Positions 45,104-56,014 are shown, counted from the stretch's first letter. The stretch is 64,000 nucleotides of DNA from Aerococcus viridans (GCF_001543285.1 NZ_CP014164.1:620001-684000); one strand, 5' to 3'. The notes: generated by a model not told the origin, from the letters alone. Translations and numbers: made by a program.

Positions 45104-46126
45104 ATGTATTATGTAAAAAATGAACGTAACGGTGAAGAGATTTTTGACCCAACTGTTAACTTGGCGATTGAATATTTTCTATTGAACGAGAAGAAGTTAG
45201 ATGAACCCATCTTGCTTTTCTATATCAATGAACCTTCGATTATTATTGGTAAGAATCAAAATACCCATGTTGAGATTAATGAGCCTTATGTGAAAGAACA
45301 CAATGTCCACGTTGTCCGTCGTTTTTCTGGTGGAGGGGCGGTGTACCACGATTTAGGGAACATTTGCTTCTGTTTCATCACTAATGATGACGGCAACTCA
45401 TTTAGGGACTTTAAGAAATTTACCGAGCCTATTATTGAATCTCTTGGCAAAATGGGTGTTGAAGGGGCTGAACTTAGGGGCCGTAATGACCTTGTAATCG
45501 GTGATCAAAAGTTCTCTGGTAATGCCATGTATTCTAAAAATAATCGAATGACAGCACATGGCACTTTGATGTTTGATGTCGATATTGACGAAACAACGAA
45601 AGTATTGAAACCCAAAGCCGCTAAATTAAATGCAAAAGGGGTTAAATCAATCCGTTCTCGTGTAACCAATATCAAACCCCATATGGATGCTAACTCTCAA
45701 AATATGACCATATTCGACTTTAGAACAGCTTTATTACGTAATATATTCGATGTTGAAAATCTTGAAGACATCCAAGAATATGTCTTAACTGACGATGACT
45801 GGGCATGGATTGAAGACTTCCGTCAACAATATACCAATAATGATGATTGGAACTATGGAGCAAATCCGGACTTTGAAATCATCAGAGATGAAAGAACGCC
45901 TGCTGGCCAAATCGAATTCCAATTTAATATTTCAAAAGGTAAAATTAATGCATGTAAAATCTACGGTGACTTCTTTGGTTTAGGGGAAATTACTGACGTT
46001 GAAAATGCTTTGATTGGTCAAGAATATAGCCGTGAAAATTTAATCGATGTTTTTAAAAGCATTAACCTTAGAAACTACTTTGGTAACGTCACAGCTGAAG
46101 AATTAGCTGACCTAGCATCGCTATAA
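45104..46126 (+). CDS. lplA: Lipoate--protein ligase A
   Basis: Attaches lipoate to the E2 subunits of 2-oxoacid dehydrogenases or glycine cleavage H protein, using ATP. The signature RRFSGGGAVYHDLGN is at residues 72-86, with GNAMYSKNNRMTAHGTLMFD in part later and a C-terminal accessory domain (~250-340). The 340-residue length matches the long form with accessory domain. A terminator follows. Confidence 0.94.
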   Translation: MYYVKNERNGEEIFDPTVNLAIEYFLLNEKKLDEPILLFYINEPSIIIGKNQNTHVEINEPYVKEHNVHVVRRFSGGGAVYHDLGNICFCFITNDDGNSFRDFKKFTEPIIESLGKMGVEGAELRGRNDLVIGDQKFSGNAMYSKNNRMTAHGTLMFDVDIDETTKVLKPKAAKLNAKGVKSIRSRVTNIKPHMDANSQNMTIFDFRTALLRNIFDVENLEDIQEYVLTDDDWAWIEDFRQQYTNNDDWNYGANPDFEIIRDERTPAGQIEFQFNISKGKINACKIYGDFFGLGEITDVENALIGQEYSRENLIDVFKSINLRNYFGNVTAEELADLASL

Positions 46127-46144
46127 CAATAAATATAATTGAGA

Positions 46145-46174
46145 GGCAAGGGTTCAAATGGATCCTTGCCTTTT
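46145..46174 (+). terminator. Terminator after lplA
   Basis: GGCAAGG / CCTTGCC stem with a TTTTC tail. Confidence 0.75.
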
Positions 46175-46198
46175 CTTATTGAAGGCAAATTTTGCTAC

Positions 46199-46225
46199 AA
46201 AAAAAACCAGCCAACCGATCTGGTT
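46199..46225 (-). terminator. Terminator of mecA
   Basis: Read on the minus strand: AACCAG (46225-46220), CTGGTT (46210-46205) and a run of T, 28 bases after the mecA stop. Confidence 0.75.
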
Positions 46226-46253
46226 AACTGGTATATGAATACTATAGGTTGTC

Positions 46254-46955
46254 TTAGCCGAATGCGCGGCGAATTTGGACACTCGCATTGCCTCTGGCAA
46301 TTTCAGTTCCGCGTTCACGGATTAATCCAGCATTCAATGCGGAAACTTCAGCGTATTCTTCGGCGAATGAAATTAAATCTTCAATTTCATCATCTGTTAA
46401 TTCGTTGGCTTCAAATTTAATTAAAGCAAAGTAGGATTCATTATAAAGATATAAGTCTACTTGCGCAAATTCATCCTTAAAGTCACGCGCGAAAGCTATG
46501 AAATCTTCAAAAATCCGGAAGACTAAGGTGATTTCTCTAGGAACACGTGGCGCTTCAGTTTCAGCACTCGTTGCTTTTTCCTTCTTATCTGCCTCTTGTT
46601 TAGCGAAGCCATCTAAGACGTTTTGGCGTTCGTTTGTTTTTGCTTTATCTTCATCTTCAAGCTCGCCGATTGTTTCCATTAATTGTTGGAAAGCACTATC
46701 TTCTTCATTGTCATCGCCAAAACCTTTACTGATATACAAATCGATACCGTTTCTTTTTGGCATTACTTGGAAAGTGATCGCTTCAGTGTGTTGAAATTTC
46801 TGTGACACATCGACCTCTTCAAGGATACTCATGAAAAAATGCTCAACTTCGTTTTGATTGCTCATGATATCCATAAACGAGATGCCTCGCTCAATTAAAT
46901 CATCAGTATCTATAAACACGCGGATAGTATTTTCGTTAATATACTCCATTTCCAT
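46254..46955 (-). CDS. mecA: Adaptor protein MecA
   Basis: Adaptor that brings substrates such as ComK or ComX to ClpCP protease. N-terminal domain MEMEYINENTIRVFI through VMPKRNGIDLYISKG, an acidic and Glu/Lys-rich linker (~90-135), and a C-terminal ClpC-binding domain (LVFRIFEDFIAFARDF). The start is ATG at 46955, eight bases after GGGG; length is 233 residues. It neighbours spx, trpS and coiA as in Bacillus. Confidence 0.94.
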   Translation of the reverse strand: MEMEYINENTIRVFIDTDDLIERGISFMDIMSNQNEVEHFFMSILEEVDVSQKFQHTEAITFQVMPKRNGIDLYISKGFGDDNEEDSAFQQLMETIGELEDEDKAKTNERQNVLDGFAKQEADKKEKATSAETEAPRVPREITLVFRIFEDFIAFARDFKDEFAQVDLYLYNESYFALIKFEANELTDDEIEDLISFAEEYAEVSALNAGLIRERGTEIARGNASVQIRRAFG

Positions 46956-47030
46956 CGTAATCACCCCAATCTATTAATAAGTAGTGTAAACTAATTGATG
47001 CGAAAGTTAAAGTAATTTAGTTTGAGAAAA

Positions 47031-47060
47031 TAAAAAGAGTACAGAAGTTTGCACTCTTTC
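47031..47060 (-). terminator. Terminator of spx
   Basis: On the minus strand AAAGAGT (47059-47053) pairs with ACTCTTTTT (47040-47032), followed by T-rich sequence. Confidence 0.75.
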
Positions 47061-47084
47061 CATCATATTATCTTGTTTTAAAAT

Positions 47085-47501
47085 TTAATTTGCGTGTGCT
47101 TCTTGCTCTTCGTAAGAGGCCAACGCTTGTTGTAATTCAAGTTTACGAACGCTTCTTGGTAAGAAACGACGAATTTCATCTTCGTTATAACCAACTTGTA
47201 AACGTTTATCATCTAAAATAATGGGGCGTCGTAACAAACCAGGATTATTTTGGATTAATTCAAATAAATCGTTCAACGGAATTTCATCAAGATCAATATT
47301 TAATTCTTGGAATGCTTTTGATCGAGTTGAAATGATTTCTTCAGTACCTTCCTCTGTCATGCGTAGGATGGCTTTGATTTCATCTTCTGTTAATGGTTCT
47401 GAAAAGATGTTTCTTTCGGTGTAAGGAATTTCATGTTCTTCTAACCATGCTCGAGCTTTGCGACATGAAGTACAACTTGGTGATATGTATAATTTTACCA
47501 T
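47085..47501 (-). CDS. spx: Transcriptional regulator Spx
   Basis: ArsC-fold regulator that binds the RNA polymerase alpha C-terminal domain during thiol stress. Redox switch CTSC at residues 10-13 and the [20 protein letters not shown] block are conserved. It is 138 residues; AAAGGAG precedes the ATG. Its adaptor SpxH is encoded at about 53 kb and MecA next door, so its breakdown machinery is close by. Confidence 0.95.
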   Translation of the reverse strand: MVKLYISPSCTSCRKARAWLEEHEIPYTERNIFSEPLTEDEIKAILRMTEEGTEEIISTRSKAFQELNIDLDEIPLNDLFELIQNNPGLLRRPIILDDKRLQVGYNEDEIRRFLPRSVRKLELQQALASYEEQEAHAN

Positions 47502-47676
47502 GTGTATCTCTCCTTTTATGAAAAACGATTCTTAACTAACATATATATAGTATACCACATAGTTTGTGAATTTTCTATGGTTTTTTTAACCAATTTTGAC
47601 GTATCAAAAATAAGTTAATATAGCGGTGTCATCTAGTCATTAGAACAAGGCGGATACTAACAAGACAGTAAAAATA

Positions 47677-47685
47677 TGCTATACT
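47677..47685 (+). promoter_or_regulatory. trpS promoter (extended -10)
   Basis: TGCTATACT is an extended -10 30 bases before the ATG; no clear -35. No T-box was found in front of trpS. Confidence 0.5.
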
Positions 47686-47715
47686 AGAATAGAATTTAAG
47701 TGAGGGGATATTTAG

Positions 47716-48711
<996 letters not shown>

Positions 48712-48761
48712 GCTGATGAAGCTAATCAAACTTACCGATTCAAATAAACAATTCTCATAGT

Positions 48762-48802
48762 GTGGTGTTAGCGAACCAAGTTGGCTAGCACCACGTTTTT
48801 TT
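48762..48802 (+). terminator. Terminator after trpS
   Basis: GTGGTG.TAGC (48762-48772) pairs with GCTA.CACCAC (48784-48794), seven T follow. Confidence 0.9.
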
Positions 48803-48954
48803 GTGAAAATTGCCCGGAACAGTTTATTTGGCAAATAGTTTATAAAGTATATAAATTCTTGTAAAACTTGCTAATATATCATGATAGCGGACTAATTTTT
48901 GACGTGTGGGATTGGCATTGGTGAATAAACGAAGATACATTGAATTGTATTAGT

Positions 48955-49374
48955 GGTGACAGCCATGATGTTTGCTGAAGCTTGTGGGATTGTTAATAAT
49001 GTGATTGGTGTCCCAGCCCTCTTTCTACCAAGGTTACGCCAATTGTGTCATGGCGTGCCATTATCATTATCGGTAGTCTGCTGGCCTTTATATTTGGGGG
49101 CATCTTTTCTTTAGGGGCAGTCGACATGCCATTATTAGCCAATGAAATATGCGGTCGTCAATATTTTGCCAAAGACTTTCCAATGATCAATTTTATTTCA
49201 AATATTGGAATTGCCTAGGCAAATACCCTAGTAGGCTATGTTTACGACCTCACCGGGTCTAATTCATTAGCTTTTATCATAGGTATGAACTTCCAAATCT
49301 TTGACTAAGCGCTCTTATTCATTGCCGTGGAGAGTCGACTAAACCACAAACTAGCCTCTGAACAAGCAAGTTAA
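48955..49374 (+). pseudogene. Decayed MFS transporter, C-terminal part
   Basis: From about 49030 the frame reads TKVTPIVSWRAIIIIGSLL (one frame shift before it), then FGGIFSLGAVDMPLLANEI and VGYVYDLTGSNSLAFIIGM, the last helices of a major facilitator transporter. In-frame TAG (49216-49218) and TAA (49306-49308) break it, and it ends at TAA 49372-49374. No intact N-terminus is seen. The rest of the 48.8-49.5 kb spacer shows no gene. Confidence 0.7.
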
Positions 49375-49392
49375 ATAACCACTCATATTTCG

Positions 49393-49424
49393 CCAAGTAA
49401 GGACCATACCTTGCTTGGTTTTTT
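49393..49424 (+). terminator. Terminator hairpin before coiA
   Basis: CCAAG.AAGG / CCTT.CTTGG followed by TTTTTT; probably the old terminator of the dead transporter gene. Confidence 0.75.
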
Positions 49425-49506
49425 AATTGATTAAATTTTTTTGAAAAATAGTCTGACGCTTTTGGATATTTAGAGCGTATATAATTAAGTGATAGGGGGC
49501 TGAGGG

Positions 49507-50604
49507 ATGAAATTTGCACAGAAAGAAGACGAATCATTTGTCTTTGCAGTAGATCTAGTTGACGAACACGGTAGAAAAATACCGACAACAGAAAGCTATT
49601 ATTGCAGCCGATGTAAGGGGGCTGTTTACTTAAAGAAGGGGAAAGATACGAGGCCTCATTTTGCCCACTATGCTAAAGCAATTAAAGACCACAATAAGGT
49701 GAATGAATCTGATATCCATTTTGACCAAAAGACGATTATTCACGGCCATTTAAAGGCGGTTGATTTAGAAGGTTATATGGAGCATGCAATTAAAAATCAA
49801 GTGAGGCGGGCCGATATTTATGTGCCCAAGCAATTCAAGGTTAGTAATAACCTAGCTATCGAATTACAGTATGCCCCCATTTCTGCTGAAGATGTCTTCA
49901 AACGCCAAGCGGATTATCAGGCTGTAGATTGCCGTGTTCTATGGTTGTTAGGTTACCAATCTATTTATCAAAGCATTTTTGATCACAACCACAAAGGACC
50001 CACCTCTAAGACTTTGCATGCCGTCCGTCCCTTTTTACGGTATGCTTACGAGTTTGGATTTTATCTGCCTTTTTGGCATGAGGCCTCAGGTAAAGTAGTT
50101 TTATTGACACTCAACCTATATGGACAAGGGCAAAAGCAAATTCGAATGTCCATTGAACGCTATATTCACTACTTCAATGAGCATTTCACCTATGAAAAGG
50201 GCGACTTTTTGACCAGTTTGTTATTTGGCAAAGACCATCCCATAATTAGTCCATCCCCCAAAGATTTAGATAAGTTTATTAAGAAAGTTCTTGTTAGTCC
50301 AACAGTTAATCAACAAAAAATTCTAGAAATCATTTACCAACGACAAGTTTACTTACAAGAAGCACCAGCGGATTTATATACCTACCAGGCAACCGCAATG
50401 TTTTCAAAAGTGGCTGACTGGGCCATTATTCTAGCTTATGTAGGCATTTATCAAAAGAATGACCCTGAATTTGAGCGGACGCATTTTGCTCAATTCGCCA
50501 ATGTATTATTCGATAATCAACTTGTCATTGACCATCCATTGTTTACCAAAGAAATCATTATTTCATGGCTGATGTGGCTATATGCTAACTACGAAAATAG
50601 CTAG
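49507..50604 (+). CDS. coiA: CoiA-like competence protein
   Basis: Family of competence-induced proteins with a nuclease-like N-terminal domain. Shown by VFAVDLVDEHGRKIPTTE, YYCSRCKGAVYLKKGKDTRPHFAHY (in part; the CSRC pair suggests a zinc site) and the conserved RRADIYVP followed by AIELQYAPIS, the restriction-fold acids D and E. It is 365 residues. It sits between mecA/spx and pepF, as in Bacillus. Role in natural transformation is likely but no other com gene is in the window. Confidence 0.9.
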   Translation: MKFAQKEDESFVFAVDLVDEHGRKIPTTESYYCSRCKGAVYLKKGKDTRPHFAHYAKAIKDHNKVNESDIHFDQKTIIHGHLKAVDLEGYMEHAIKNQVRRADIYVPKQFKVSNNLAIELQYAPISAEDVFKRQADYQAVDCRVLWLLGYQSIYQSIFDHNHKGPTSKTLHAVRPFLRYAYEFGFYLPFWHEASGKVVLLTLNLYGQGQKQIRMSIERYIHYFNEHFTYEKGDFLTSLLFGKDHPIISPSPKDLDKFIKKVLVSPTVNQQKILEIIYQRQVYLQEAPADLYTYQATAMFSKVADWAIILAYVGIYQKNDPEFERTHFAQFANVLFDNQLVIDHPLFTKEIIISWLMWLYANYENS

Positions 50605-50672
50605 CTTATTAATGTAGAAACCAACCTTCATGTGTTAAAATGAAAATACTATTAAAAAAATGGAGGTATATT

Positions 50673-52469
50673 ATGGCAAAAATTTTTGAAGTAAAACCTA
50701 GAGATGAAGTGGATAGTGCGTTTCAATGGGACTTAACCAGTATCTTCCCAGATGATCAAGCTTTTGAGAATGCCTTAAGTGGATTCCCAGCAAAAGCGGA
50801 TGCTTTTCAAGACTATAAAGGCACTTTAGACCAAGGTGCTGACCAAGTGGTAACCGTATTAGAGGCGTTATTAGCGATGAGTCGTGAATTGGAAACCCTT
50901 TATGTTTATGCACATTTAAAACATGACCAAGATACAGGAGACAACAAGTACCTAACTTACAACAGTCAAGCTGGCGCCTTACTTGCTCAAGTGAGTGAAA
51001 AGATTTCTTGGTTTGAGCCAGAAGTATTAACAGTATCTGAAGATGTACAAAAAACATTGGAAGACCACGCTGAATATGGTCACTTCTTCCGTGGGTTATT
51101 TGCGAAGAAAGCGCATGTCTTATCACCAAATGAAGAGGCTTTACTTGCTGGTGCTAGCGAAATTTTTGCTGGCTCTTCAACAACTTTCTCACTTTTAAAC
51201 AATGCCGACTTAAAATTCGGTAAAGTCAAAGATGAAGAGGGCAATGACGTTACCCTTTCTCACGGTTCATACGGTGTCCTACTAGAAAGTGCAGACCGTT
51301 CTGTTCGAGAAAATGCCTTTAAACAACTTTATGCAACTTATGAAGGGGTTAAAAATACCAATGCTTCATTGATGTCAGGTAACATTAAAGGGCATAATTA
51401 TACGGCTAAAATTCGTCACTACGATTCAGCACGTCAAAAAGCTTTAGACAACAACAATATTCCAGAAAGTGTTTATGACACATTAGTAGATACTGTAAGA
51501 AAGAATACAAATCTATTACATGAATATGTTGCCTTAAGAAAAGACATGCTAGGTCTTGATGACTTACAAATGTGGGATATGTATACACCATTAACAGGTG
51601 ATGCACCGGTGAAATTTACTTACGAAGAAGCTAAAGAGATTACCTTTAAAGCTTTAGCGCCTTTAGGTGACCAATACTTGAAAGACTTGGCCAAAGCTTT
51701 TGACGAGAAATGGATCGATGTTTACGAAAATGAAGGTAAGCGTTCAGGCGCATACTCGTCAGGTGCTTATGATACCAACCCATATATCTTGCTAAACTGG
51801 CAAGATTCGTTGAATGACTTGTATACGCTAGTTCATGAGTTAGGTCACTCAATGCACTCTTATTACACTAGAAGTAACCAACCATACGTATATGGTGACT
51901 ACTCAATTTTCGTAGCAGAAATTGCCTCTACGACAAACGAAAACTTATTAACTTCATATTTATTGGATACGATTGATGATAAGGATGCACAAATCTATAT
52001 CTTGAATCATTATCTTGATGGCGTAAAAGGCACAATCTTCCGTCAAACTCAGTTTGCTGAATTTGAAAAATTCATGCACGAATCTGATGCAAACGGGCAA
52101 CCTTTAACAGCAGACTTCCTTAGCGAAAACTACTTCGAATTAAACAAAGCCTACTATGGTCCGTCAATCGGAGAGGATAAAACAATCGCTTTAGAATGGT
52201 CTCGTATCCCTCACTTCTACATGAACTACTATGTTTACCAATATGCAACAGGATTCTCTGCTGCCAACACATTGGCTAAACGTATAGTAGAAGGTGAAGA
52301 TGGTGCCGTTGACAAGTACTTAAATTACTTGAAATCAGGTTCATCCGATTTCCCAATTAATGTTATGCAAAAAGCGGGTATTGATATGACCAATGCCACT
52401 TATATCGAAGAAACCTTTGCCCAATTCGAGCAAAGATTAGCTGAATTAAAAGGCTTATTAAACAAATAG
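50673..52469 (+). CDS. pepF: Oligoendopeptidase F (M3B family), copy 2
   Basis: Zinc peptidase with HELGH at residues 388-392 (LVHELGHSMHSYY) and IASTTNENL downstream. It is 598 residues from ATG 50673, seven bases after GGAGG; the frame is open further upstream but lacks an RBS. It follows coiA as in Bacillus and many Firmicutes. It differs strongly from the copy at 6.5 kb, so the two are old paralogues. Confidence 0.95.
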   Translation: MAKIFEVKPRDEVDSAFQWDLTSIFPDDQAFENALSGFPAKADAFQDYKGTLDQGADQVVTVLEALLAMSRELETLYVYAHLKHDQDTGDNKYLTYNSQAGALLAQVSEKISWFEPEVLTVSEDVQKTLEDHAEYGHFFRGLFAKKAHVLSPNEEALLAGASEIFAGSSTTFSLLNNADLKFGKVKDEEGNDVTLSHGSYGVLLESADRSVRENAFKQLYATYEGVKNTNASLMSGNIKGHNYTAKIRHYDSARQKALDNNNIPESVYDTLVDTVRKNTNLLHEYVALRKDMLGLDDLQMWDMYTPLTGDAPVKFTYEEAKEITFKALAPLGDQYLKDLAKAFDEKWIDVYENEGKRSGAYSSGAYDTNPYILLNWQDSLNDLYTLVHELGHSMHSYYTRSNQPYVYGDYSIFVAEIASTTNENLLTSYLLDTIDDKDAQIYILNHYLDGVKGTIFRQTQFAEFEKFMHESDANGQPLTADFLSENYFELNKAYYGPSIGEDKTIALEWSRIPHFYMNYYVYQYATGFSAANTLAKRIVEGEDGAVDKYLNYLKSGSSDFPINVMQKAGIDMTNATYIEETFAQFEQRLAELKGLLNK

Positions 52470-52478
52470 AAATAGATT

Positions 52479-52512
52479 GAAGGGGCTGTAGCATTCACTG
52501 CAGTCCTTTTTA
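52479..52512 (+). terminator. Terminator of pepF copy 2
   Basis: AAGG.GCTGTAG / CTGCAG.CCTT with TTTTT, ten bases after the stop. Confidence 0.65.
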
Positions 52513-52551
52513 AATCGCTATTTGGAGATTCACTCCCTAGATGACGAGACG

Positions 52552-52582
52552 AAAAAGAGGTCGGAATTTTCCGACCTCTTTT
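52552..52582. terminator. Terminator of spxH (bidirectional)
   Basis: Perfect stem AAAAGAGGTCGGAA / TTCCGACCTCTTTT, next to the spxH stop on the minus strand. Confidence 0.9.
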
Positions 52583-52591
52583 GGATATATT

Positions 52592-53287
52592 TTATTTTTT
52601 AATACAAGTTAAAATTGGCTTTTGATTCATTTCTTGATCCATAGCTTCCTCAGAAGGTATCATCATTTGATCAGTTAGGTATTCTAAGTTTTCAAGAGTG
52701 ATATTTTCTTCAAGTTTGAAGCCATATTTGTAGTTGATATTATCAAATACAACAACAGTAGGGTTAGCTGAAATTTGCATTTGGCGAGCCAACTTAGCAT
52801 CAGCAACAATGCCTTCTTGTGTAAGGTCTGAATGAAAATCCTGCAACCACATGTCCGTATCGAGACGCTTAGATTGCGCGATTTCTAGCATTTTTTCGTG
52901 TGAGTAAGGGTTGCCTTGGCGACCGAAGTAATCTTGAATCTTCATCAAGTATTCACGGCCAACTTTCTTCCCCTGTAGTAGAGCAGCCTTGTAGCCCTTA
53001 CAGACTTCTTGATGTGCGAGATACAAGCTGTTACGGTCAGCTAAAGATAAAGGTTTATCTAGTGCCTTGATGTAGTTATTAAAGGTCTGCATATCTGATG
53101 TTGTGATAAAACGGAAATAAACTTTTTTATCCGTTTGTTGTACAAACTTCAACACTTCTTCTTCGCAGTTTAGACAGGTGTCACCGAACGGATTAACAAA
53201 TAAAAAAACTTCAAACACGTGTTTATGCTTACAGGCATCTGGTGTGATTTTTTTACTGCTATTCGTTTGAACGATCTTTTGTGCCAT
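52592..53287 (-). CDS. spxH: DsbA-fold ClpXP adaptor SpxH (YjbH)
   Basis: Thioredoxin-fold adaptor that delivers Spx to ClpXP. Cys38-Leu-Asn-Cys41 lies after the first strand (FEVFLFVNPFGDTCLNC), the helical insert follows, and ISANPTVVVFDN carries the cis-Pro segment. It is 231 residues, in the usual place between pepF and yjbK. GGAG precedes the ATG. Confidence rests on context and fold, as the family diverges quickly. Confidence 0.87.
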   Translation of the reverse strand: MAQKIVQTNSSKKITPDACKHKHVFEVFLFVNPFGDTCLNCEEEVLKFVQQTDKKVYFRFITTSDMQTFNNYIKALDKPLSLADRNSLYLAHQEVCKGYKAALLQGKKVGREYLMKIQDYFGRQGNPYSHEKMLEIAQSKRLDTDMWLQDFHSDLTQEGIVADAKLARQMQISANPTVVVFDNINYKYGFKLEENITLENLEYLTDQMMIPSEEAMDQEMNQKPILTCIKK

Positions 53288-53501
53288 ACTCTACTCCTTT
53301 ACTCATATTTTTAAAACGATCAAATTTACTTTAATTTATTTAACTTGTCTATTGATTAGTTTTAACAAACTATCTAATCACATCGATTTTTGAACTATTC
53401 CCCAATTCTAACAGGCTAACTTTAAAACTGCAATCTATTTGTTTCGGCTAAGAGAATTTCTTTATCTTCTTATAGGTAAAAGATTGACAGCATAACTGAA
53501 T

Positions 53502-54092
53502 TTAGCTTAAGGGATCAGGATTTGATTGATTCATACGCACGATTTTTTGTTTAATTGGCCGTTGTGGAATTTGAAATTTTTGCAATAAATTTTGATAAAA
53601 AACGAGGCCAGTTTCTGGATTGTTTGTTTCAACTTCAAGTTCAAAATCCTCGTAGTCTTGGAAGAAACAGTGGTCCAACACCATAACTTGACCTTCAACC
53701 ACTTGTTGGTGTCTGATAGTTTTAAATTGCCCGATGATGACTAAGTCATCAAGTGCAATATCAATTGTTGCTAAGAAATCAGCAACCTTACCGCCATGGC
53801 TTATTCGTCCAGATTCTTTGATAGATTCACCATCGATAAGGGTCAATTTTTCAGTTGTTTCCAATTTCTGATGATCTTTAACAGGTTGTTTCATTGTTAA
53901 ATGGACATAAGTATCCGTTATACGCACACGTAAACCAATATGTCGTTTGCGCAATTCATGATCTTTAGTATCAAAATAGATATTGTCTTGGGTTAAGGGG
54001 GCAGTTTCCGCGAAATTATAATGGTTAAACAACTCCTGGTACTCTGCTTGACTTAAAACATTTTTGTATTCTATTTCTAAGTGTTCTGCCAT
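53502..54092 (-). CDS. CYTH domain protein (YjbK-like triphosphatase)
   Basis: Triphosphate tunnel enzyme. The N-terminal HLEIEYKN holds the ExExK-type motif of CYTH proteins; further acidic and basic strands (HIGLRVRIT, HLTMKQPVK, FELEVE) line the tunnel. It is 196 residues. It is divergent to relQ, as yjbK lies next to yjbM in Bacillus. Probably an inorganic triphosphatase or nucleotide phosphatase; substrate not shown. Confidence 0.88.
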   Translation of the reverse strand: MAEHLEIEYKNVLSQAEYQELFNHYNFAETAPLTQDNIYFDTKDHELRKRHIGLRVRITDTYVHLTMKQPVKDHQKLETTEKLTLIDGESIKESGRISHGGKVADFLATIDIALDDLVIIGQFKTIRHQQVVEGQVMVLDHCFFQDYEDFELEVETNNPETGLVFYQNLLQKFQIPQRPIKQKIVRMNQSNPDPLS

Positions 54093-54195
54093 TGGACCGC
54101 CTCTTTTCTATATTCGCTTTAAGTATATCAAGATTTACATAACTTTTACAATAAAAGGGGTTGGCGGCACCATGCATTTTAGACGAATAAAAGGA

Positions 54196-54217
54196 CAAAG
54201 ATAACTTGCTATCTTTG
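54196..54217. other. Hairpin between yjbK-like gene and relQ
   Basis: Perfect 8-bp CAAAGATA/TATCTTTG with a 6-base loop, 80-105 bases before relQ and just upstream of its -10 (TAGAAT, 54250-54255, with TG extension). It could be an operator or a terminator; undecided. Confidence 0.35.
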
Positions 54218-54300
54218 CGTTTATTATTATAAATCAATGGTTTTTGTGATAGAATATACAGGATGTGTATGCAAGTAGATTAAATAAAGTGGGTGACCAG

Positions 54301-55002
54301 ATGGTGGAAGATTGGCATAGTTTTCTTGCGCCGTATCGACAGGCTGTCGAGGAGTTAAAAGTTAAATTTAAGGGTATTCGTACGGAATTTGAAGAAGCAA
54401 ATCTTCATTCGCCAATCGAATTTGTTACTGGCCGGGTAAAGAGACCTGACAGTATTTTAAGAAAAGCAGAATTTAGAGAGGTATCAGACCTAAACGCACA
54501 TAATATTGAAACCGTGATTGAAGATATCGGTGGTATTCGCATCATGTGTCAGTTTGTGGAAGATATTTATCAAATCGTTGAAATCCTTCATCAGCGTGAA
54601 GATTTTGACATTATTGTTGAACGTGATTATATTAGTCATAAGAAGGCAAGTGGGTATCGTTCATACCATATTGTCATTGCTTATCCGATTGAAAGAATTA
54701 CGGGGACCGATTCGATTCTTGTTGAAATACAAGTGCGGACTTTAGCGATGAACTTTTGGGCGACGATTGAGCACTCATTGAATTACAAGTATGCGGGCGA
54801 TTATCCATTAGAATTGCATCAACGGCTTGAAAGAGCAGCTGAAGCAGCCTTTCGTTTAGACGAGGAAATGTCTGAAATTCGTGAAGAAATTAAGGAAGCC
54901 CAGAAGTATTTTCAAACGACTGGGTCAAATAGTAGAAAGAAGACAAAATCACCTAATCCAGTAGAAAATCAAATAGAAGACAAACATAAACGCCCATTAT
55001 AA
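54301..55002 (+). CDS. relQ: Small alarmone synthetase RelQ (GTP pyrophosphokinase)
   Basis: Makes (p)ppGpp without a hydrolase domain. The synthetase core shows GRVKRPDSILRKAEF, the catalytic DIGGIRIMCQFVEDI, YISHKKASGYRSYH and VEIQVRTLAMNFWATIEH. The start is ATG 54301, giving 233 residues; GTG at 54265 is also in frame but sits on the predicted transcription start. The C-terminal tail is Lys/Ser-rich. nadK follows 92 bases later. Confidence 0.94.
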   Translation: MVEDWHSFLAPYRQAVEELKVKFKGIRTEFEEANLHSPIEFVTGRVKRPDSILRKAEFREVSDLNAHNIETVIEDIGGIRIMCQFVEDIYQIVEILHQREDFDIIVERDYISHKKASGYRSYHIVIAYPIERITGTDSILVEIQVRTLAMNFWATIEHSLNYKYAGDYPLELHQRLERAAEAAFRLDEEMSEIREEIKEAQKYFQTTGSNSRKKTKSPNPVENQIEDKHKRPL

Positions 55003-55094
55003 TTTGATGATTGATGAAAATATTCGGATCAAGTTGCAATGGGCATGAAGATGTAAATGTAACGGTGACTAAATCAATTGTGGAGGGTATGTAG

Positions 55095-55934
55095 ATGAGA
55101 GTGGCAGTACGATACAGTGACACTGAAAGTTCTAAAAAAATTCGCGATATGATTTATGCATCTTGTGCAAGCTCAGGCTTTGAATTGGATGATGTAAATC
55201 CTGAATTAGCTATTTCCGTTGGTGGAGATGGTACCTTGCTAAAAACCTTCCATACTTATGCGGACCAGTTAGACTCTGTTCGTTTTGTTGGTTTACATAC
55301 GGGGCACTTAGGTTTTTATACAGATTGGCTAGAGAGTGAATTGCCTGAGTTCCTTGCAGCCTTAAGTAATGATTCAGGTGAAAGTGTGTCTTATCCCTTA
55401 CTAGAAGTCGAAATTGAATACAGTGATGGCCAAGTGGTCCAGCACATTGCTTTGAATGAGTCTGCCATTAGACGGTATGAGGGGACAATGACTTGCGAGA
55501 TTTTCATTAAAGAAGAAAAATTTGAATTCTTTAAAGGAGACGGCTTGTGTATTTCAACGCCAACTGGTTCAACAGGGTTAAATAAATCCTTAGGTGGGGC
55601 CGTTGTCCACCCGCGTTTAGATACCATTCAAATGACGGAGATTGCCTCAATTAATAACCGAGTATACCGGTCTTTAGCCAGTCCCTTATTAATCGCTAAA
55701 GATGAGTGGATCGTCTTAAAACCGGTCAAAGCGCATGCCATGACTGGCGTATTCTTGTCTTTAGACCACTTGAATATGCCATTGAATGATGTTGAAAAAA
55801 TTACTTACCGTGTAGCCAAGGAACGCGTGCATTTTGCCCGTTACCGACACATGCACTTCTGGGATAGAGTAGAAAACTCATTTATCGGAATCAATGACTA
55901 TCCAAAGCGCAAGCTCACAAAGGAAGAAAAGTAG
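55095..55934 (+). CDS. nadK: NAD kinase
   Basis: Makes NADP from NAD. GGDG (residues 43-46, in SVGGDGTLLKTF), NESAIRR and STPTGSTGLNKSLGG are conserved. It is 279 residues, with GGAGGG upstream. The order relQ-nadK-rlu-mgtE is that of Bacillus yjbM-yjbN-yjbO-mgtE. Confidence 0.96.
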   Translation: MRVAVRYSDTESSKKIRDMIYASCASSGFELDDVNPELAISVGGDGTLLKTFHTYADQLDSVRFVGLHTGHLGFYTDWLESELPEFLAALSNDSGESVSYPLLEVEIEYSDGQVVQHIALNESAIRRYEGTMTCEIFIKEEKFEFFKGDGLCISTPTGSTGLNKSLGGAVVHPRLDTIQMTEIASINNRVYRSLASPLLIAKDEWIVLKPVKAHAMTGVFLSLDHLNMPLNDVEKITYRVAKERVHFARYRHMHFWDRVENSFIGINDYPKRKLTKEEK

Positions 55935-56014
55935 TTTTTCAGCATTTACTATTTAAAAAAGCAAAAGATTAAAGTAATAGGTTAATTAGCATAAATGAAA
56001 GGTCGACAATTTTT

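Noticed and set aside
46139..46420. 93-codon open frame after lplA
   Set aside because: It overlaps the lplA and mecA terminators and the mecA coding region in antisense; no RBS.
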